This document shows positions 34,010 to 43,970 of a DNA stretch of 64,000 bases, piece after piece. Under the pieces are notes generated by a model, which made no database searches, had not been told where the DNA came from, and worked only from the letters and a program-made list of their open reading frames with translations. Within the stretch, counting starts at the first letter, position 1, and the number at the start of each line of letters is the position of its first letter. Both the position numbers and the translations under genes were made by a program. The stretch is from JBCBRD01 sp039819785 (GTDB taxonomy: Bacteria > Pseudomonadota > Alphaproteobacteria > Rhizobiales > Hyphomicrobiaceae): the NCBI GenBank assembly GCA_039819785.1, contig JBCBRH010000003.1, positions 1-64,000 on the forward strand. Reading direction: 5' to 3'.

Positions 34010-35032
34010 ATGGCCCTTCGTCATTTCATAGATCTCCGCGAAATCTCAGCAAAAACCCTGCGCAGCATCGTCGACGCCGCCGCGGAGATGAAAAAAGCTG
34101 GCAAGCGCGTGCCGCGGCACCTCCAGCCGCCCGGAATTGAGGACGCAGTTCTTGTCTTGGTGTTTGAAAAACCCTCAACCCGCACCCGCGTGTCTTTCGA
34201 TGTCGCCATGCGCCAGCTGGGTGGCCAGACGCTGAACCTCAATCATACCGACCTTCAGCTTGGCCGTGGTGAATCCACGTCGGACACAGCACAGGTGCTG
34301 TCACGCTATGTCGATGCAATCATGATCCGCGCGAACGCCCATGAAGTGCTCGAAGAGTTTGCCGAGCAAGCAACCGTCCCTGTGATCAACGGGCTGACAG
34401 ACTTTTCCCACCCCTGTCAGATCATTGCCGATATCTTGACCTTTGAAGAACACAGCGGCCCCATCAAGGGACGCAAGGTGGCCTGGGTCGGCGATGGCAA
34501 CAATGTCGCCGTATCCTGGATCCATGCCGCTGTGCACTTTGGCTTTGAACTGACACTCGCCTGCCCGAAGAGTTTGCGTCCAGACCCGGACGTGGTGGCC
34601 TGGGCCGAAGAAGAAGGTGGCACGGTTCACGTCATGACGAGTGCGACAGAGGCAGTGGCTGCCGCCGATGCCGTGGTCACCGACACCTGGGTCTCCATGG
34701 GACAGAAAGACGCCGAGCGCCGCAAGAAGCTGTTGCGCCCTTATGCTGTGACCGATGATCTGATGCGGGAAGCCAAGCCCGACGCTATTTTCATGCATTG
34801 CCTACCAGCGTATCGCGGCAATGAGGTCACGGCCGAGGTCATTGACGGGCCTCAATCCGTGGTCTTCGATGAGGCTGAAAACCGGCTCCATGCCCAAAAA
34901 GCTATTCTGGCTTGGTGCCTGGGCGCTGAATTGAAGGCGGCAAAGTCAACCGGCAGTTCGCGCACCGTGCGGACGCGCACCGGGTCTGGGGCGCTGTCGT
35001 CGGCGAAAGTGGTCCGCGCGGCCCGGCGCTGA
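34010..35032 (+). CDS. argF: Ornithine carbamoyltransferase
   Basis: A 340-residue anabolic OTCase joining carbamoyl phosphate and ornithine to citrulline. The carbamoyl phosphate site is FEKPSTRTRVSFD, then HPCQ. The ornithine-binding region carries DTWVSMGQ, and FMHCLPAYRGNEV holds the HCLP motif. The C-terminus is extended by about 30 residues rich in Ser, Arg and Thr beyond the usual end near ILAWCLG. The ATG at 34010 lacks a clear ribosome site, so translation may be coupled to argD, 65 bases upstream. Confidence 0.95.
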   Translation: MALRHFIDLREISAKTLRSIVDAAAEMKKAGKRVPRHLQPPGIEDAVLVLVFEKPSTRTRVSFDVAMRQLGGQTLNLNHTDLQLGRGESTSDTAQVLSRYVDAIMIRANAHEVLEEFAEQATVPVINGLTDFSHPCQIIADILTFEEHSGPIKGRKVAWVGDGNNVAVSWIHAAVHFGFELTLACPKSLRPDPDVVAWAEEEGGTVHVMTSATEAVAAADAVVTDTWVSMGQKDAERRKKLLRPYAVTDDLMREAKPDAIFMHCLPAYRGNEVTAEVIDGPQSVVFDEAENRLHAQKAILAWCLGAELKAAKSTGSSRTVRTRTGSGALSSAKVVRAARR

Positions 35033-35095
35033 TCCCGCGACACGCCGAACAGTCCGGCGAGACAGACGCGATAAAAGAGTATCGGAAGTACGTGC

Positions 35096-36193
35096 ATGGC
35101 CTCCAATGAGACAGATGAGACGACAGGCGGCATCTGGCAGGGGCCGGCTGACGACGTGGTCGTCCCTTTCAACACCCAGCAGCAAGGCATCATGGGACGC
35201 GTGGCCCGCTTGGGCCCGGCAGTCGATGCCATTTTGAAGCGCCATGACTATCCCTTGCCGGTCGCTGGAACGCTGGGCGAAGCGCTGACACTGACGGGAC
35301 TGTTGGGTACCGCGCTGAAATTCGGCGGCAAACTCATTTTGCAGACGAAGACGGATGGCCCGTTGAACTTTCTGGTCGTCAACTTTGAAACGCCCGGCTA
35401 CCTGCGAGGCTATGCAGGCTTTGACCTCGAAAAAACGCAAGCCCTCATGAAGGAAAGCGGCACCGTGGTCGATAAAGGGAAGCTGTTTGGTCATGGGCAC
35501 TTGGCAATGACCATTGATCCTGGCGGAGATATGGACCGTTACCAGGGCATCGTCGCCATGGAGGGGCAGTCACTCAGTGCAGCGGCCCTGACGTATTTCC
35601 GGCAATCCGAACAGCTCCCCACCTACATCCGCCTCGCCGTCGCCCGGCATGTGCAGCCCGGGGAAGTATCCGACGCCGAGAACCAATCGCGCTATAAGTG
35701 GCGTGCTGGCGGCCTGCTTGTGCAACATCTCCCGCAGGAAGGCGGAAAGCCATCAGTTGGACCGATTGAAAAAGAAGATGGCTCACTGAATTTGCATGGC
35801 GATCAGGATGAAGCCTGGCAGCGCACAAGGATCCTGGCGGCAACCGTGGAAGACCATGAGCTGCTCGACCCGACGTTGCCGCCCGATCGCCTGCTCTATC
35901 GGTTGTTCCATGAAGAAGGCGTCCGCGCCTACGAAGCCCGGCCCATTGCGGAACGGTGTGGCTGCTCCCAGCAACGTGTTACCGATGTGATCAGCCGGTT
36001 TGATCCAAAACAGCTGGATGAGCTGCGCGACGACAACGGCGATATCGTCGTCACCTGCGAGTTCTGCTCATCGGTCTATTATTTTGAGCCAGGGGCGCCA
36101 GTTGCATCAGAAGTCGCATCAGAGTCACCAAATGCACCAGAGACTTCAGACGCCGCAGCCGAAAGCGATGACGCAACACCCCCGCGCGAATAG
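35096..36193 (+). CDS. hslO: Redox-regulated chaperone Hsp33
   Basis: A 365-residue Hsp33. The four zinc cysteines are present as CGC in ERCGCSQQRV and CEFC in VVTCEFCSSVYYF. Oxidation releases zinc and activates the holdase. The N-terminal domain shows LTGLLGTALKFGGKLILQTKTDGP. The length is above the usual 290-330 because of an acidic, Ala/Ser-rich tail of about 35 residues after YYFEPGA. It follows argF by 63 bases on the same strand, an order also seen in rhizobia. Confidence 0.95.
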   Translation: MASNETDETTGGIWQGPADDVVVPFNTQQQGIMGRVARLGPAVDAILKRHDYPLPVAGTLGEALTLTGLLGTALKFGGKLILQTKTDGPLNFLVVNFETPGYLRGYAGFDLEKTQALMKESGTVVDKGKLFGHGHLAMTIDPGGDMDRYQGIVAMEGQSLSAAALTYFRQSEQLPTYIRLAVARHVQPGEVSDAENQSRYKWRAGGLLVQHLPQEGGKPSVGPIEKEDGSLNLHGDQDEAWQRTRILAATVEDHELLDPTLPPDRLLYRLFHEEGVRAYEARPIAERCGCSQQRVTDVISRFDPKQLDELRDDNGDIVVTCEFCSSVYYFEPGAPVASEVASESPNAPETSDAAAESDDATPPRE

Positions 36194-36216
36194 ACCCGTT
36201 CGAGCACGTGAACGCC

Positions 36217-37410
36217 CTACGCCGTCGCGAGAAACCGACTGATGAACGCGGCATAGACTTTGGTCAGCACCTCCAGGTCGGCAACCGCAACGTGTTCGTC
36301 GACCTTGTGAATGGTTGCGTTCACAAGGCCGAATTCCACGACCGGACAGGCATCTTTAATGAAGCGGGCATCCGACGTGCCACCCCCGGTAGATAGCGTG
36401 GGCGCACGTCCGGTCACGTCAACGATGGCAGAAGAAAGCGTGTCCACCAGCGGTCCCGGCTTCGTCAGAAAAACACTGCCGGAACCCGTAAACGTCAGGT
36501 CAAAGGATGTGCCCAGCTCCACCGCCGCCTTTTCACAAACCGACCGCAGATGTGCCTCGATCCGTTCCCGCGACCAAAGATCATTATAGCGCACGTTGAA
36601 GATGGCGCGCGCATGGGCGGGGATCACGTTGGTTGCTGTATTCGGAACCGATATGATCGTCGGTTCCAGGCTCGAAGGCTGAAAACTGTCTGTCCCTGCA
36701 TCAAGGGGTTCAGCCGTCAGGGCGCTCAACAGGGTTGCCAGTTTCGGGATCGGATTGTCAGCCAGCACGGGATAGGCCGCATGTCCCTGTCGGCCATGGA
36801 CAATGAGATCGCCGTTGATCGAGCCGCGCCGCCCGATCTTGATCGCATCGCCGATGGCGCTGGGGTTTGACGGCTCCCCGACAAGGCAGGCATCAAGCGC
36901 CTCCCCGCGTTGGGACAGCCAATCCAGCACCTTGGTGGTGCCGTTGATCGCCGGACCCTCTTCATCGCCGGTGATCAGAAATGAGATCGAGCCCCGCGGC
37001 AATACCTGGGTGTTGTCCTTCAAGACCCGGGCGACCGCGGCGATGAAACAGGCGATCGCACCCTTCATGTCGACCGCGCCACGGCCGAATAAAATCCCAT
37101 CGCGGATCTCGGCGTTAAACGGCTGCGCGGACCAACTTGCGGCATCGCCTGGGGGTACGACATCCGTATGCCCCGCAAAACATAGGTTCGGCCCGGATGT
37201 GCCCAGCCGCGCATAGATATTGTCGATGTCAGGGGTGTCCGCGTCGCGAAACGTCATACGGTGGACATCAAACCCCAGCTTCGACAGCGTCGTATCGACG
37301 AAGCCCAATGCACCGGCATCCAGAGGCGTGACACTGGGGTATCGGATCAGTGCCTGGGTCAAACAGACAGGATCAGTCAGGGTGATGTCGGATGTGATGT
37401 CTTGAGCCAT
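36217..37410 (-). CDS. dapE: Succinyl-diaminopimelate desuccinylase
   Basis: A 397-residue M20 zinc hydrolase releasing LL-DAP in the succinylase branch of lysine and peptidoglycan precursor synthesis. Metal-site motifs are FAGHTDVVPPGD, GRGAVDMKGAIACF and ITGDEEGPAINGT with the catalytic Glu. STGGGTSDARFI and GLVNATIHKVDEHV complete the site. AGGATC lies close before the ATG at 37410. It is the last gene of a minus-strand cluster headed by dapD. Confidence 0.95.
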   Translation of the reverse strand: MAQDITSDITLTDPVCLTQALIRYPSVTPLDAGALGFVDTTLSKLGFDVHRMTFRDADTPDIDNIYARLGTSGPNLCFAGHTDVVPPGDAASWSAQPFNAEIRDGILFGRGAVDMKGAIACFIAAVARVLKDNTQVLPRGSISFLITGDEEGPAINGTTKVLDWLSQRGEALDACLVGEPSNPSAIGDAIKIGRRGSINGDLIVHGRQGHAAYPVLADNPIPKLATLLSALTAEPLDAGTDSFQPSSLEPTIISVPNTATNVIPAHARAIFNVRYNDLWSRERIEAHLRSVCEKAAVELGTSFDLTFTGSGSVFLTKPGPLVDTLSSAIVDVTGRAPTLSTGGGTSDARFIKDACPVVEFGLVNATIHKVDEHVAVADLEVLTKVYAAFISRFLATA

Positions 37411-37522
37411 GATCCTGTCTTAGCGCACGGCTGAAGGGTGGACTAGCGTTCCGGTTCAGACATGTGCCGTCACGTGCCGGGCCAGCTGGCGCCAGCGTCC
37501 GACCCATCTGGACCAAGAAACC

Positions 37523-37984
37523 TTAGCCTGACGGATCAGGCCCATACTTGTTCGGGCCAGCCGTGCCTGAATAAAATCCCAGGCGGAACAGAAAAAACAC
37601 ACTGGCGGCCCCGAATAACCCGGCCAGCCATGTGGAATACGACACAACCTGGTCAAAACCATCCGGTGCCCAGCCGGTAAAAAGCGTAACGGCGGATAGC
37701 GCGGCAGGTGCATAAAACAACACCGCGATCAAACCGGTCTGGCCAAGATCATGCAGCCGTTTGGTGTTCAGCGCAGCAAGCGGCAGAAACAACGCCAGCG
37801 TCCAGCCTAGGCCGGTAATCCCAAGATCGCGCACCGTCGCAAGCGCCTCTCCGAATGGATCAGATGAGAGGATGGCGCTGATTGAAAACGGTGATGCGGC
37901 GATCAAAACAATAAGACCAAGCCAGTAGGCACCCCGCCCGATCCGCCCTTGGAACGAAGCAAACAATCTTATCAACCAACCCAT
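37523..37984 (-). CDS. DUF805 membrane protein (small copy)
   Basis: A 153-residue inner-membrane protein of the DUF805 family with about four hydrophobic segments. The opening FASFQGRIGRGAYWLGLIV and the central TKRLHDLGQTG are family hallmarks. The ATG at 37984 is preceded by GGGGATC; the longer frame upstream is not hydrophobic or conserved. It lies directly upstream of dapE on the same strand and is paralogous to the DUF805 gene at 40404-41108. The function of the family is unknown. Confidence 0.85.
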   Translation of the reverse strand: MGWLIRLFASFQGRIGRGAYWLGLIVLIAASPFSISAILSSDPFGEALATVRDLGITGLGWTLALFLPLAALNTKRLHDLGQTGLIAVLFYAPAALSAVTLFTGWAPDGFDQVVSYSTWLAGLFGAASVFFLFRLGFYSGTAGPNKYGPDPSG

Positions 37985-38157
37985 GATCCCCGTACCTTTT
38001 TTCCCGTGCCCGTGACGCTGCTGGTGCACGCGCCTGCTGTGGCGGACACGCCCTGAAACGTCAAGTCTCAGCAATTTCGAAAGCTTTGTCCCGCTGTTGC
38101 CACCGCCTTGCCAGTGCGTCGTAAACGACAGTGCCTGACTGGGGCGCTACCGGCACA

Positions 38158-40305
38158 TCATTGATCACCCGGTTCGGCAGCGCCGTCTTCGCGGTTTGAT
38201 GGTGCAACAGGTGCGTTGTCTTCTGGTGTCACGGCAGGTGGCGGTGCAGGTTCGATCGGGGCACCCGGTGGCCGTGCCAGATCATTAATCGAAAAGTTGC
38301 CCGCAGACGACTTGGCGGCTTCGCTAAGCCGGGCCGAGCGACGCAACGCCTGTAGCAGCGTCAGGGAAATGGAGCCCTGAGCCGGACGGCACTCCGGTGA
38401 CTTCAGCGCGCGAAACAGCCAATCAACGTTTCCATTGAACGACGGCTGAAACAGGAACGTCGCCCCACCCCGCCGCGCAATCCCATTCGCAACCGAGGCC
38501 GATGGCGTGAAATCTGAACATGCCACTGCGCTGAGAAACCGGTTGAGTTGGTTGAGCCGTTTATCGTCCCAGGACGAAGCTTCCGCTTGCAGTGCCGTCC
38601 ACCCCGTGTGATCGGGGTGAGCGTTCCAGTCGGCCAACTGTCCAGGTTTGAGAAGGTGCGCGAGTTTTGCCCGCATCTTGATCTGAAAATTCGGATTGGC
38701 ATCCGATTGAAGCGACTGCTCTATGAAATTCAGCACAGATGGCCCTGGCGGAATGAGAACACGGTATCGCAAATCCACCTTGTCCGTTCCAGACGGTGGC
38801 GTTGAAAGCCAGATGGAGCCAGAGCGCATGTCAGCTCCCCTGACATCGGCACCGCGAAAGTCGACGCCGATCAACGACGCATTCATCAGGTCGGCGGCCA
38901 CAAGGCGTGCCTTGGCGAAGTTAGCCCCAAATAATTTGGCGGAGGTGAGTCGCGCGCCATCAAGTGTTGCGCCGGTGAAGTTGGCAGCCACCAAGTCGGC
39001 ATGTTGAAAGTCAGCCCCCTGCAGCCTGGCATCGAGGAACACTGCACCTGGCATGACAGCCTTGGAAAAGTTTGCCCCGTGCGCACGCGCGCCATGCAGG
39101 TTCGCGCCATGCATCAAGGCACGGCGAAAGTTCGCGCGGGCCAGTCGGGCTGGAACAAAATCAGCATCCTCCTGGCCAGACGTCCAGAACAACGCCCCCC
39201 TCAAGTCGGCCCCGACGAGCATCGCATCCTCCAGCCGGGTCCCCTGTAAGCTGGCAGCTGTGAGTTTCGCGCCGGTGAGATCGGCCCCATGCAGGTCACT
39301 CCGGTCCAGGATGGCGTAGCGCAAATCCCGTCCTCGCAGATTGAGGCTGATCTCTCCGTTGAGACCCCGGTCTTCGCTCACAAGGTCTGCGTCGGTGACA
39401 ATCAAGCTGCGGCTGAACAGGCTCCGCGCACGGCCTGTCACACCGTCGATCGTGCCTTCAAACAACGTGTTGGTCAGGACGAAAGCCTTGCGGTCCGAAG
39501 CGCCAATCGGAGTGCTGAACCCCTCAAGCGAAGTGGCGAACCGGTCGAGCGGACTGTCTGGAATGGTGGCAACGAGGAACGCAAACACCACAGACGACGA
39601 CATGACCAGAACGGACGTGATCATGCGAAAAGGGTAGCGCGTCACCGTGTAAAACAGACTTGACCAGAACCGATTTAGGGGTGCTGCGAAAAAGATGCCG
39701 GCAACCGCCACCACGATCAAATCCAGCATCAAGATAAAGCGGTGCGCCCAAGTGGTCATGGCGTCGTGATAGGGAAGAAACGTCACCAGGAAATACAACA
39801 GCAGCAAAACCGGTACGATCGCCAAAGAGAGCCAGCTTGTGTAGTCCAAGAGCCCGGAAACGAATTGTTTGCGCGACGGCCCGATCGCCGCCTGCGTCAC
39901 AAAATAGGAGTGTGCCTCGAAGCGTAAGGGATGTGGGCTGTGGCCAGTCTCAGCCTCGAGGTGCTCGATTTGCCGATCCAGAAGTGCGTATTTCTGAGCA
40001 AGCGATACATGCTGAAAAAGAACACCGAAGTGAACAAAGACATAAAGCACAGGTGCGAATAAAAAGAATTGGTCGAGAGAAATATCGACCTGCAGGATTG
40101 GCAATGAAACCGGTGCATTCAACAACAGGTCGGTATGTGTAATCCCGGCAACCGCTACGAACAAATAGGCGGTAAATGCGAGAAATGCGATCCACGCGCC
40201 CTTGGTGCTGGCTGAAGCCGAATTGACCGCCGTCACAAGGGATTGAGAAACATCCGGAGCTTGTCGCCCGATCCTCTCAGATTGTTCGGATTGCACGGCC
40301 CACAC
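38158..40305 (-). CDS. Membrane protein with pentapeptide repeats
   Basis: A 715-residue protein. The N-terminal 260 residues hold about five or six hydrophobic segments. Residues about 325-505 are built of A(D/N)LXX pentapeptide repeats (for example LHGADLTGAKLTAASLQGTR), interrupted by a short non-repeat insert around WTSGQEDADF. A C-terminal region of about 200 residues carries no recognised motif and ends in a Pro/Glu-rich tail. The repeats fold as a right-handed quadrilateral helix. It lies between two DUF805 genes within the dap cluster. A role is not known. Confidence 0.85.
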   Translation of the reverse strand: MWAVQSEQSERIGRQAPDVSQSLVTAVNSASASTKGAWIAFLAFTAYLFVAVAGITHTDLLLNAPVSLPILQVDISLDQFFLFAPVLYVFVHFGVLFQHVSLAQKYALLDRQIEHLEAETGHSPHPLRFEAHSYFVTQAAIGPSRKQFVSGLLDYTSWLSLAIVPVLLLLYFLVTFLPYHDAMTTWAHRFILMLDLIVVAVAGIFFAAPLNRFWSSLFYTVTRYPFRMITSVLVMSSSVVFAFLVATIPDSPLDRFATSLEGFSTPIGASDRKAFVLTNTLFEGTIDGVTGRARSLFSRSLIVTDADLVSEDRGLNGEISLNLRGRDLRYAILDRSDLHGADLTGAKLTAASLQGTRLEDAMLVGADLRGALFWTSGQEDADFVPARLARANFRRALMHGANLHGARAHGANFSKAVMPGAVFLDARLQGADFQHADLVAANFTGATLDGARLTSAKLFGANFAKARLVAADLMNASLIGVDFRGADVRGADMRSGSIWLSTPPSGTDKVDLRYRVLIPPGPSVLNFIEQSLQSDANPNFQIKMRAKLAHLLKPGQLADWNAHPDHTGWTALQAEASSWDDKRLNQLNRFLSAVACSDFTPSASVANGIARRGGATFLFQPSFNGNVDWLFRALKSPECRPAQGSISLTLLQALRRSARLSEAAKSSAGNFSINDLARPPGAPIEPAPPPAVTPEDNAPVAPSNREDGAAEPGDQ

Positions 40306-40403
40306 TCACTCTGCACAAAAAATTTCAGACGGCGGTCATATCACGCCGTCTGGCAGGTGCATGTATCGATCAGGCCACGAAAGCCGTCTAAAGCCGCTCC
40401 GGT

Positions 40404-41108
40404 TCAAGTTCCACGCCGGCCAAATCCGGGGCGCCCAAACGTGGCAGCGGCGCTGGGCTGCCCTTGAAGCGCCCGCTTCGCAAGGGGCTGTGCTGTAGCA
40501 TGGATGCGCTGGTCGCGCTCCCGCTGACGCCGCGCCGCAGCTTCTGCGATCGCCTTTTCTGCTTTGCCGTAACCTGAAACCCCCTCCAGACCCTGTGCGC
40601 CAACAAGATCGCCTGTAGCGGTTGTCGTTAGCCGTGCGGGGTCTTCCGGCAGGCTGCCGAACCAAGACCCCGACGGCGATGGGCCGTATTGGTTGTCATC
40701 ACGTGATCCCGGGACAAAAATAAAAACCGCACTGGCCAATAAAGCCAGGATTATGGAAGCTGAGCCACTGGGGTCTGCAGTGCCGGCCAGCACACTGACG
40801 AGAATAAAGCCGATATACCAATTGCCAGAAACGTTCATGTCGTGAAGGCGTTTCACGGAAATCGCGACACCCATGAAGACAATCACGGCCAAGAAAGCAA
40901 AGCCCAGCAACAGGCCGGTCGCCATAATGCCACCCAGAGCCGCGCCGCCCGGTGCCGTACCGTTGAAGACTGCCAATAGCGAAGAACCCACCCCGGAAAA
41001 TACGGCGGCAAGCAAAACGATTACGACCAACATCGCAATGCTGGCGATGAAATATTGGAACCGGTTTATTCGACCCGGCAGCCAGAAAAGAAGCCCAATT
41101 ACACTCAC
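40404..41108 (-). CDS. DUF805 membrane protein with C-terminal tail
   Basis: A 234-residue inner-membrane protein. Residues 1-150 have the DUF805 pattern: WLPGRINRFQYFIASI at the start, about four spans, and ISVKRLHDMNVSGNW in the middle. The domain ends near DDNQYGPSPSG. About 85 hydrophilic residues follow, rich in Ala, Arg and Gln (AAARRQRERDQRI), absent from the small copy at 37523. It lies between dapD and the pentapeptide-repeat gene on the same strand. Confidence 0.85.
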   Translation of the reverse strand: MSVIGLLFWLPGRINRFQYFIASIAMLVVIVLLAAVFSGVGSSLLAVFNGTAPGGAALGGIMATGLLLGFAFLAVIVFMGVAISVKRLHDMNVSGNWYIGFILVSVLAGTADPSGSASIILALLASAVFIFVPGSRDDNQYGPSPSGSWFGSLPEDPARLTTTATGDLVGAQGLEGVSGYGKAEKAIAEAAARRQRERDQRIHATAQPLAKRALQGQPSAAATFGRPGFGRRGT

Positions 41109-41298
41109 AACGACCCCCGCCGCAAATCAACAACATGAACAAACGATCTGCCCACGTTACGTCAGAAGCGTAAAATGCCGGTGAGACCAATGGCGAGCGT
41201 TTTAGAGTTCAGATTAGGGGAGTGGTAGGACTTGTGGCAGCCCAACCGCCTGGGTACCAAGACCTGCAGCCGAAAGACGATGCTGAACTGCGAAACAC

Positions 41299-42171
41299 CT
41301 AGGCGCGCAACAATTCGTTGATGGCCGTCTTGCTCCGCGTCTGAGCATCAACCGTTTTGACAATCACGGCGCAATACAGCCCAGGCCCCGGTGAGCCATC
41401 TGGCAGCGGCTTGCCCGGGATGGTGCCCGGCACGACAACGGAATAGGGGGGTACCCGGCCCATGTGGATCTCGCCCGTCGCGCGGTCGACGATCTTGGTG
41501 GATGCGCCGATATAGACGCCCATCGACAAGACCGCACCTTCACCAACCAGAACCCCTTCAGCCACCTCGGCCCGCGCGCCAATGAAGCAGTTGTCCTCGA
41601 TGATTACGGGACCAGCCTGCAATGGTTCCAGCACGCCGCCAATTCCAGCACCCCCGGAGATGTGCACGTTCTTGCCGATTTGCGCGCACGACCCGACCGT
41701 TGCCCACGTATCGACCATGGTGCCACTGTCGACAAACGCACCCAGGTTGACGAAGGACGGCATCAAAATGACGCCAGGCGCAATGTAAGCGGAGTGCCTG
41801 ACAATCGCCCCCGGCACCGCACGAAAACCGGCAGTCTTGAAGTCTTCAGCCAACCAGTCGCCAAACTTCAACGGCACCTTGTCCCATCCATGGACCCGGC
41901 TGGAAAACGTACCGCTTTTCTGAAACGGGATGATTTCATTGTCGTTCAGCCGGAATGACAACAACACGGCCTTCTTGGCCCACTGATTGACGGTCCATGA
42001 CCCATCGGCACCCTTTTCAGCCACCCGCAGTTGACCGCTATCCAACATGTTCAAGGCCGTCTCGACCCCATCCCGGATCTCGCCCTTGGTGGCCACATTG
42101 ACGGTATCACGAGCATCGAACGCGGCGTCGATCGTAGCTTGCAGGTTTGCGGTTGAAGGGGCTTCGCTCAT
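41299..42171 (-). CDS. dapD: Tetrahydrodipicolinate N-succinyltransferase
   Basis: A 290-residue left-handed beta-helix acyltransferase that succinylates tetrahydrodipicolinate in DAP synthesis. Hexapeptide repeats are seen from VRHSAYIAPGVILMPSFVNLGAF through CAQIGKNVHISGGAGIGGVLE. The N-terminus has WTVNQWAKKAVLLSFRL, a DapD signature. The ATG at 42171 is placed after AAAAGGCG; an in-frame extension to 42294 is not conserved. It heads the minus-strand cluster that ends with dapE. Confidence 0.95.
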   Translation of the reverse strand: MSEAPSTANLQATIDAAFDARDTVNVATKGEIRDGVETALNMLDSGQLRVAEKGADGSWTVNQWAKKAVLLSFRLNDNEIIPFQKSGTFSSRVHGWDKVPLKFGDWLAEDFKTAGFRAVPGAIVRHSAYIAPGVILMPSFVNLGAFVDSGTMVDTWATVGSCAQIGKNVHISGGAGIGGVLEPLQAGPVIIEDNCFIGARAEVAEGVLVGEGAVLSMGVYIGASTKIVDRATGEIHMGRVPPYSVVVPGTIPGKPLPDGSPGPGLYCAVIVKTVDAQTRSKTAINELLRA

Positions 42172-42329
42172 GATCGCGCCTTTTTTTAAACTTCTGTGGG
42201 GTTGTCGAACGGAAGGGCCGCATGCGGCATCAGCGAGCTGGGGCATACAGGCCGGTCGGCTGGAATGTTGCTCGCTTTTGACGTTGCCGCGCACCTTTTG
42301 TCAATCAACCGGACTGGCAACAGCCAAGG

Positions 42330-43343
42330 TTACTTCGTGGCGTACTCCGGATCAGGCAGCGCCCCATCGGCGAAACCTTCAATCCGCGACAGCTGAAAGT
42401 GCACCCCCTTGATGTTGTCGCCAACCCATCCATCGAACTGTTTCAGCTTGGCAAATTCAGGCACGGCGCGCAGCTGTTCGGTGACGTCGGACACGACCAG
42501 ATCCATCGGTGACCGCGCGATGATGTGCGGGATAATCGCGTCCCGCAGTGCTTCCAGATAGCGCCGCTCGACGATCAAACCAGCCTTATCCCCCATGTCG
42601 GCATGGCCGGGTGACACAAGGTCAAAATCCATTTTCTCCAGGTCTCGAAGCGCAGCGATTGTGCCCTCTACATCATATCGGTTCAGTTCCTTGTACGACA
42701 GCCGGCCGATCACCACCCAATCGATGACGGACAGGATCTTGGCATCGGGGACAAACAGGCTGATCGAGCCACGACCGTCGTTGGGCCCATGGTACCGCAA
42801 CTCGATCTCGCGCCCGCCAAGACGGATCGTGTAGGTTGTCTCAAACGTCAAGTCCGCCGGACGCGCAATCGTCTTCATCCGCACGTGGCTGTCCCGTGCC
42901 AGTTCATGACTAACGTAGAGCGGGTTATGTTTGGCAAAGACTTCGCCGCCGGACGTGTGGTCGGCGTGATTGTGCGAATAAATGACATAGCGCACGGGCT
43001 TATTGAGCCGTGTCGCAATTTCCTGATCGAGCCACGTCGCAAAACCAGCGTTGAACGTGTCGAAGACAACGACGCCATCATCTGTGTCGACCACCAGCCC
43101 AAAGTGCCGGTTGTCCTGTGTGCGGTAAACGCCCGGCCCGATTTCCACCATCGACCGGTTGGCAGCAGCGTCTTGAGCCAGTGCCGGCTGCGGAGTGACT
43201 ACGAGCAAAAAAGCAAAAAACAGCGCCGCTGCCAGATGAGCTATCATCATCCAAAAAGGGCCTGCCCAATGTTTCGGCATGACGCGATCGCTTGCAGCGG
43301 CAGAGCAAGAAAGCGGTTCCAAAGCAAGGGTTTGCTTCGACAT
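42330..43343 (-). CDS. Secreted metallo-beta-lactamase-fold hydrolase
   Basis: A 337-residue MBL-fold protein. An unusually long signal-bearing N-terminus has its hydrophobic core at about residues 31-50 and cleavage near PALAQ. The zinc motif is SHNHADHTSGG, with later ligands in RYHGPNDGRGSIS and VSPGHADM. Substrate is unknown: relatives include subclass B-like lactamases, quinoprotein-relay hydrolases and arylsulfatase-like enzymes. AGGAAG sits about 9 bases before the ATG at 43343. It is divergent from a small membrane protein gene. Confidence 0.88.
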   Translation of the reverse strand: MSKQTLALEPLSCSAAASDRVMPKHWAGPFWMMIAHLAAALFFAFLLVVTPQPALAQDAAANRSMVEIGPGVYRTQDNRHFGLVVDTDDGVVVFDTFNAGFATWLDQEIATRLNKPVRYVIYSHNHADHTSGGEVFAKHNPLYVSHELARDSHVRMKTIARPADLTFETTYTIRLGGREIELRYHGPNDGRGSISLFVPDAKILSVIDWVVIGRLSYKELNRYDVEGTIAALRDLEKMDFDLVSPGHADMGDKAGLIVERRYLEALRDAIIPHIIARSPMDLVVSDVTEQLRAVPEFAKLKQFDGWVGDNIKGVHFQLSRIEGFADGALPDPEYATK

Positions 43344-43544
43344 GGCATATCTTCCTGATGTTTTGGGTGATGGATCAATCGGAAAGTGGGATTGCTCAGT
43401 CAGGTCTTAAACCCCGGCCATTGCAGTCAGCCGAAAGGCCACACCTGTGTTTTTCCGGTGGTCGTTGGCAAGCTACGGTCTTAATTCTCCGATAGGCACG
43501 ATTACAGCGTGGGGCGTGGGACTTGATCTTGAAGGGGGTGTGTC

Positions 43545-43907
43545 ATGGCTGAAGAACGTTCGTTGAGCTATTCCATTGTCGCGGGGCTGGTCTCAACAGC
43601 CGTGGCCATTGTCACGTCGGCACTGCTGGTGATCGTGGAACTCATGGCCGCCCTGCTGACCTATTTTTACCTGGCCAACTATGACCGTGAGCTGTTCGGC
43701 GCGCTCGTAGGTTATGCCAAGTCAGCTCTAGATTTTTGCGTTGGGCAGCTGGAATACTGGGTGCCATCCATCTCGAATGCGGCGAATGCCACCCTTGTGG
43801 GAGAGCTTTCAGCGAAGGCGATGCTGCTTTTGATCATCGGGCTCGTCGTGGGGGCCTTCATCCGGATCGTCCTTTGGATGGTCGGCCGCCTGTTCGGCTA
43901 CCGGTGA
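43545..43907 (+). CDS. Small conserved-looking membrane protein
   Basis: A 120-residue protein with two hydrophobic segments near residues 8-45 and one near 88-110, ending RLFGYR. GAAGGGGGTG lies just upstream of the ATG. Composition and start signal suggest a real gene, but I do not recognise the family. It is convergent with tlpA, with 63 bases between the stop codons. Confidence 0.65.
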   Translation: MAEERSLSYSIVAGLVSTAVAIVTSALLVIVELMAALLTYFYLANYDRELFGALVGYAKSALDFCVGQLEYWVPSISNAANATLVGELSAKAMLLLIIGLVVGAFIRIVLWMVGRLFGYR

Positions 43908-43970
43908 GAAGCACACGGCACACTCTCAACGATCCACATCGTGATGCGGGCATGACAAACCTAATGCGGG

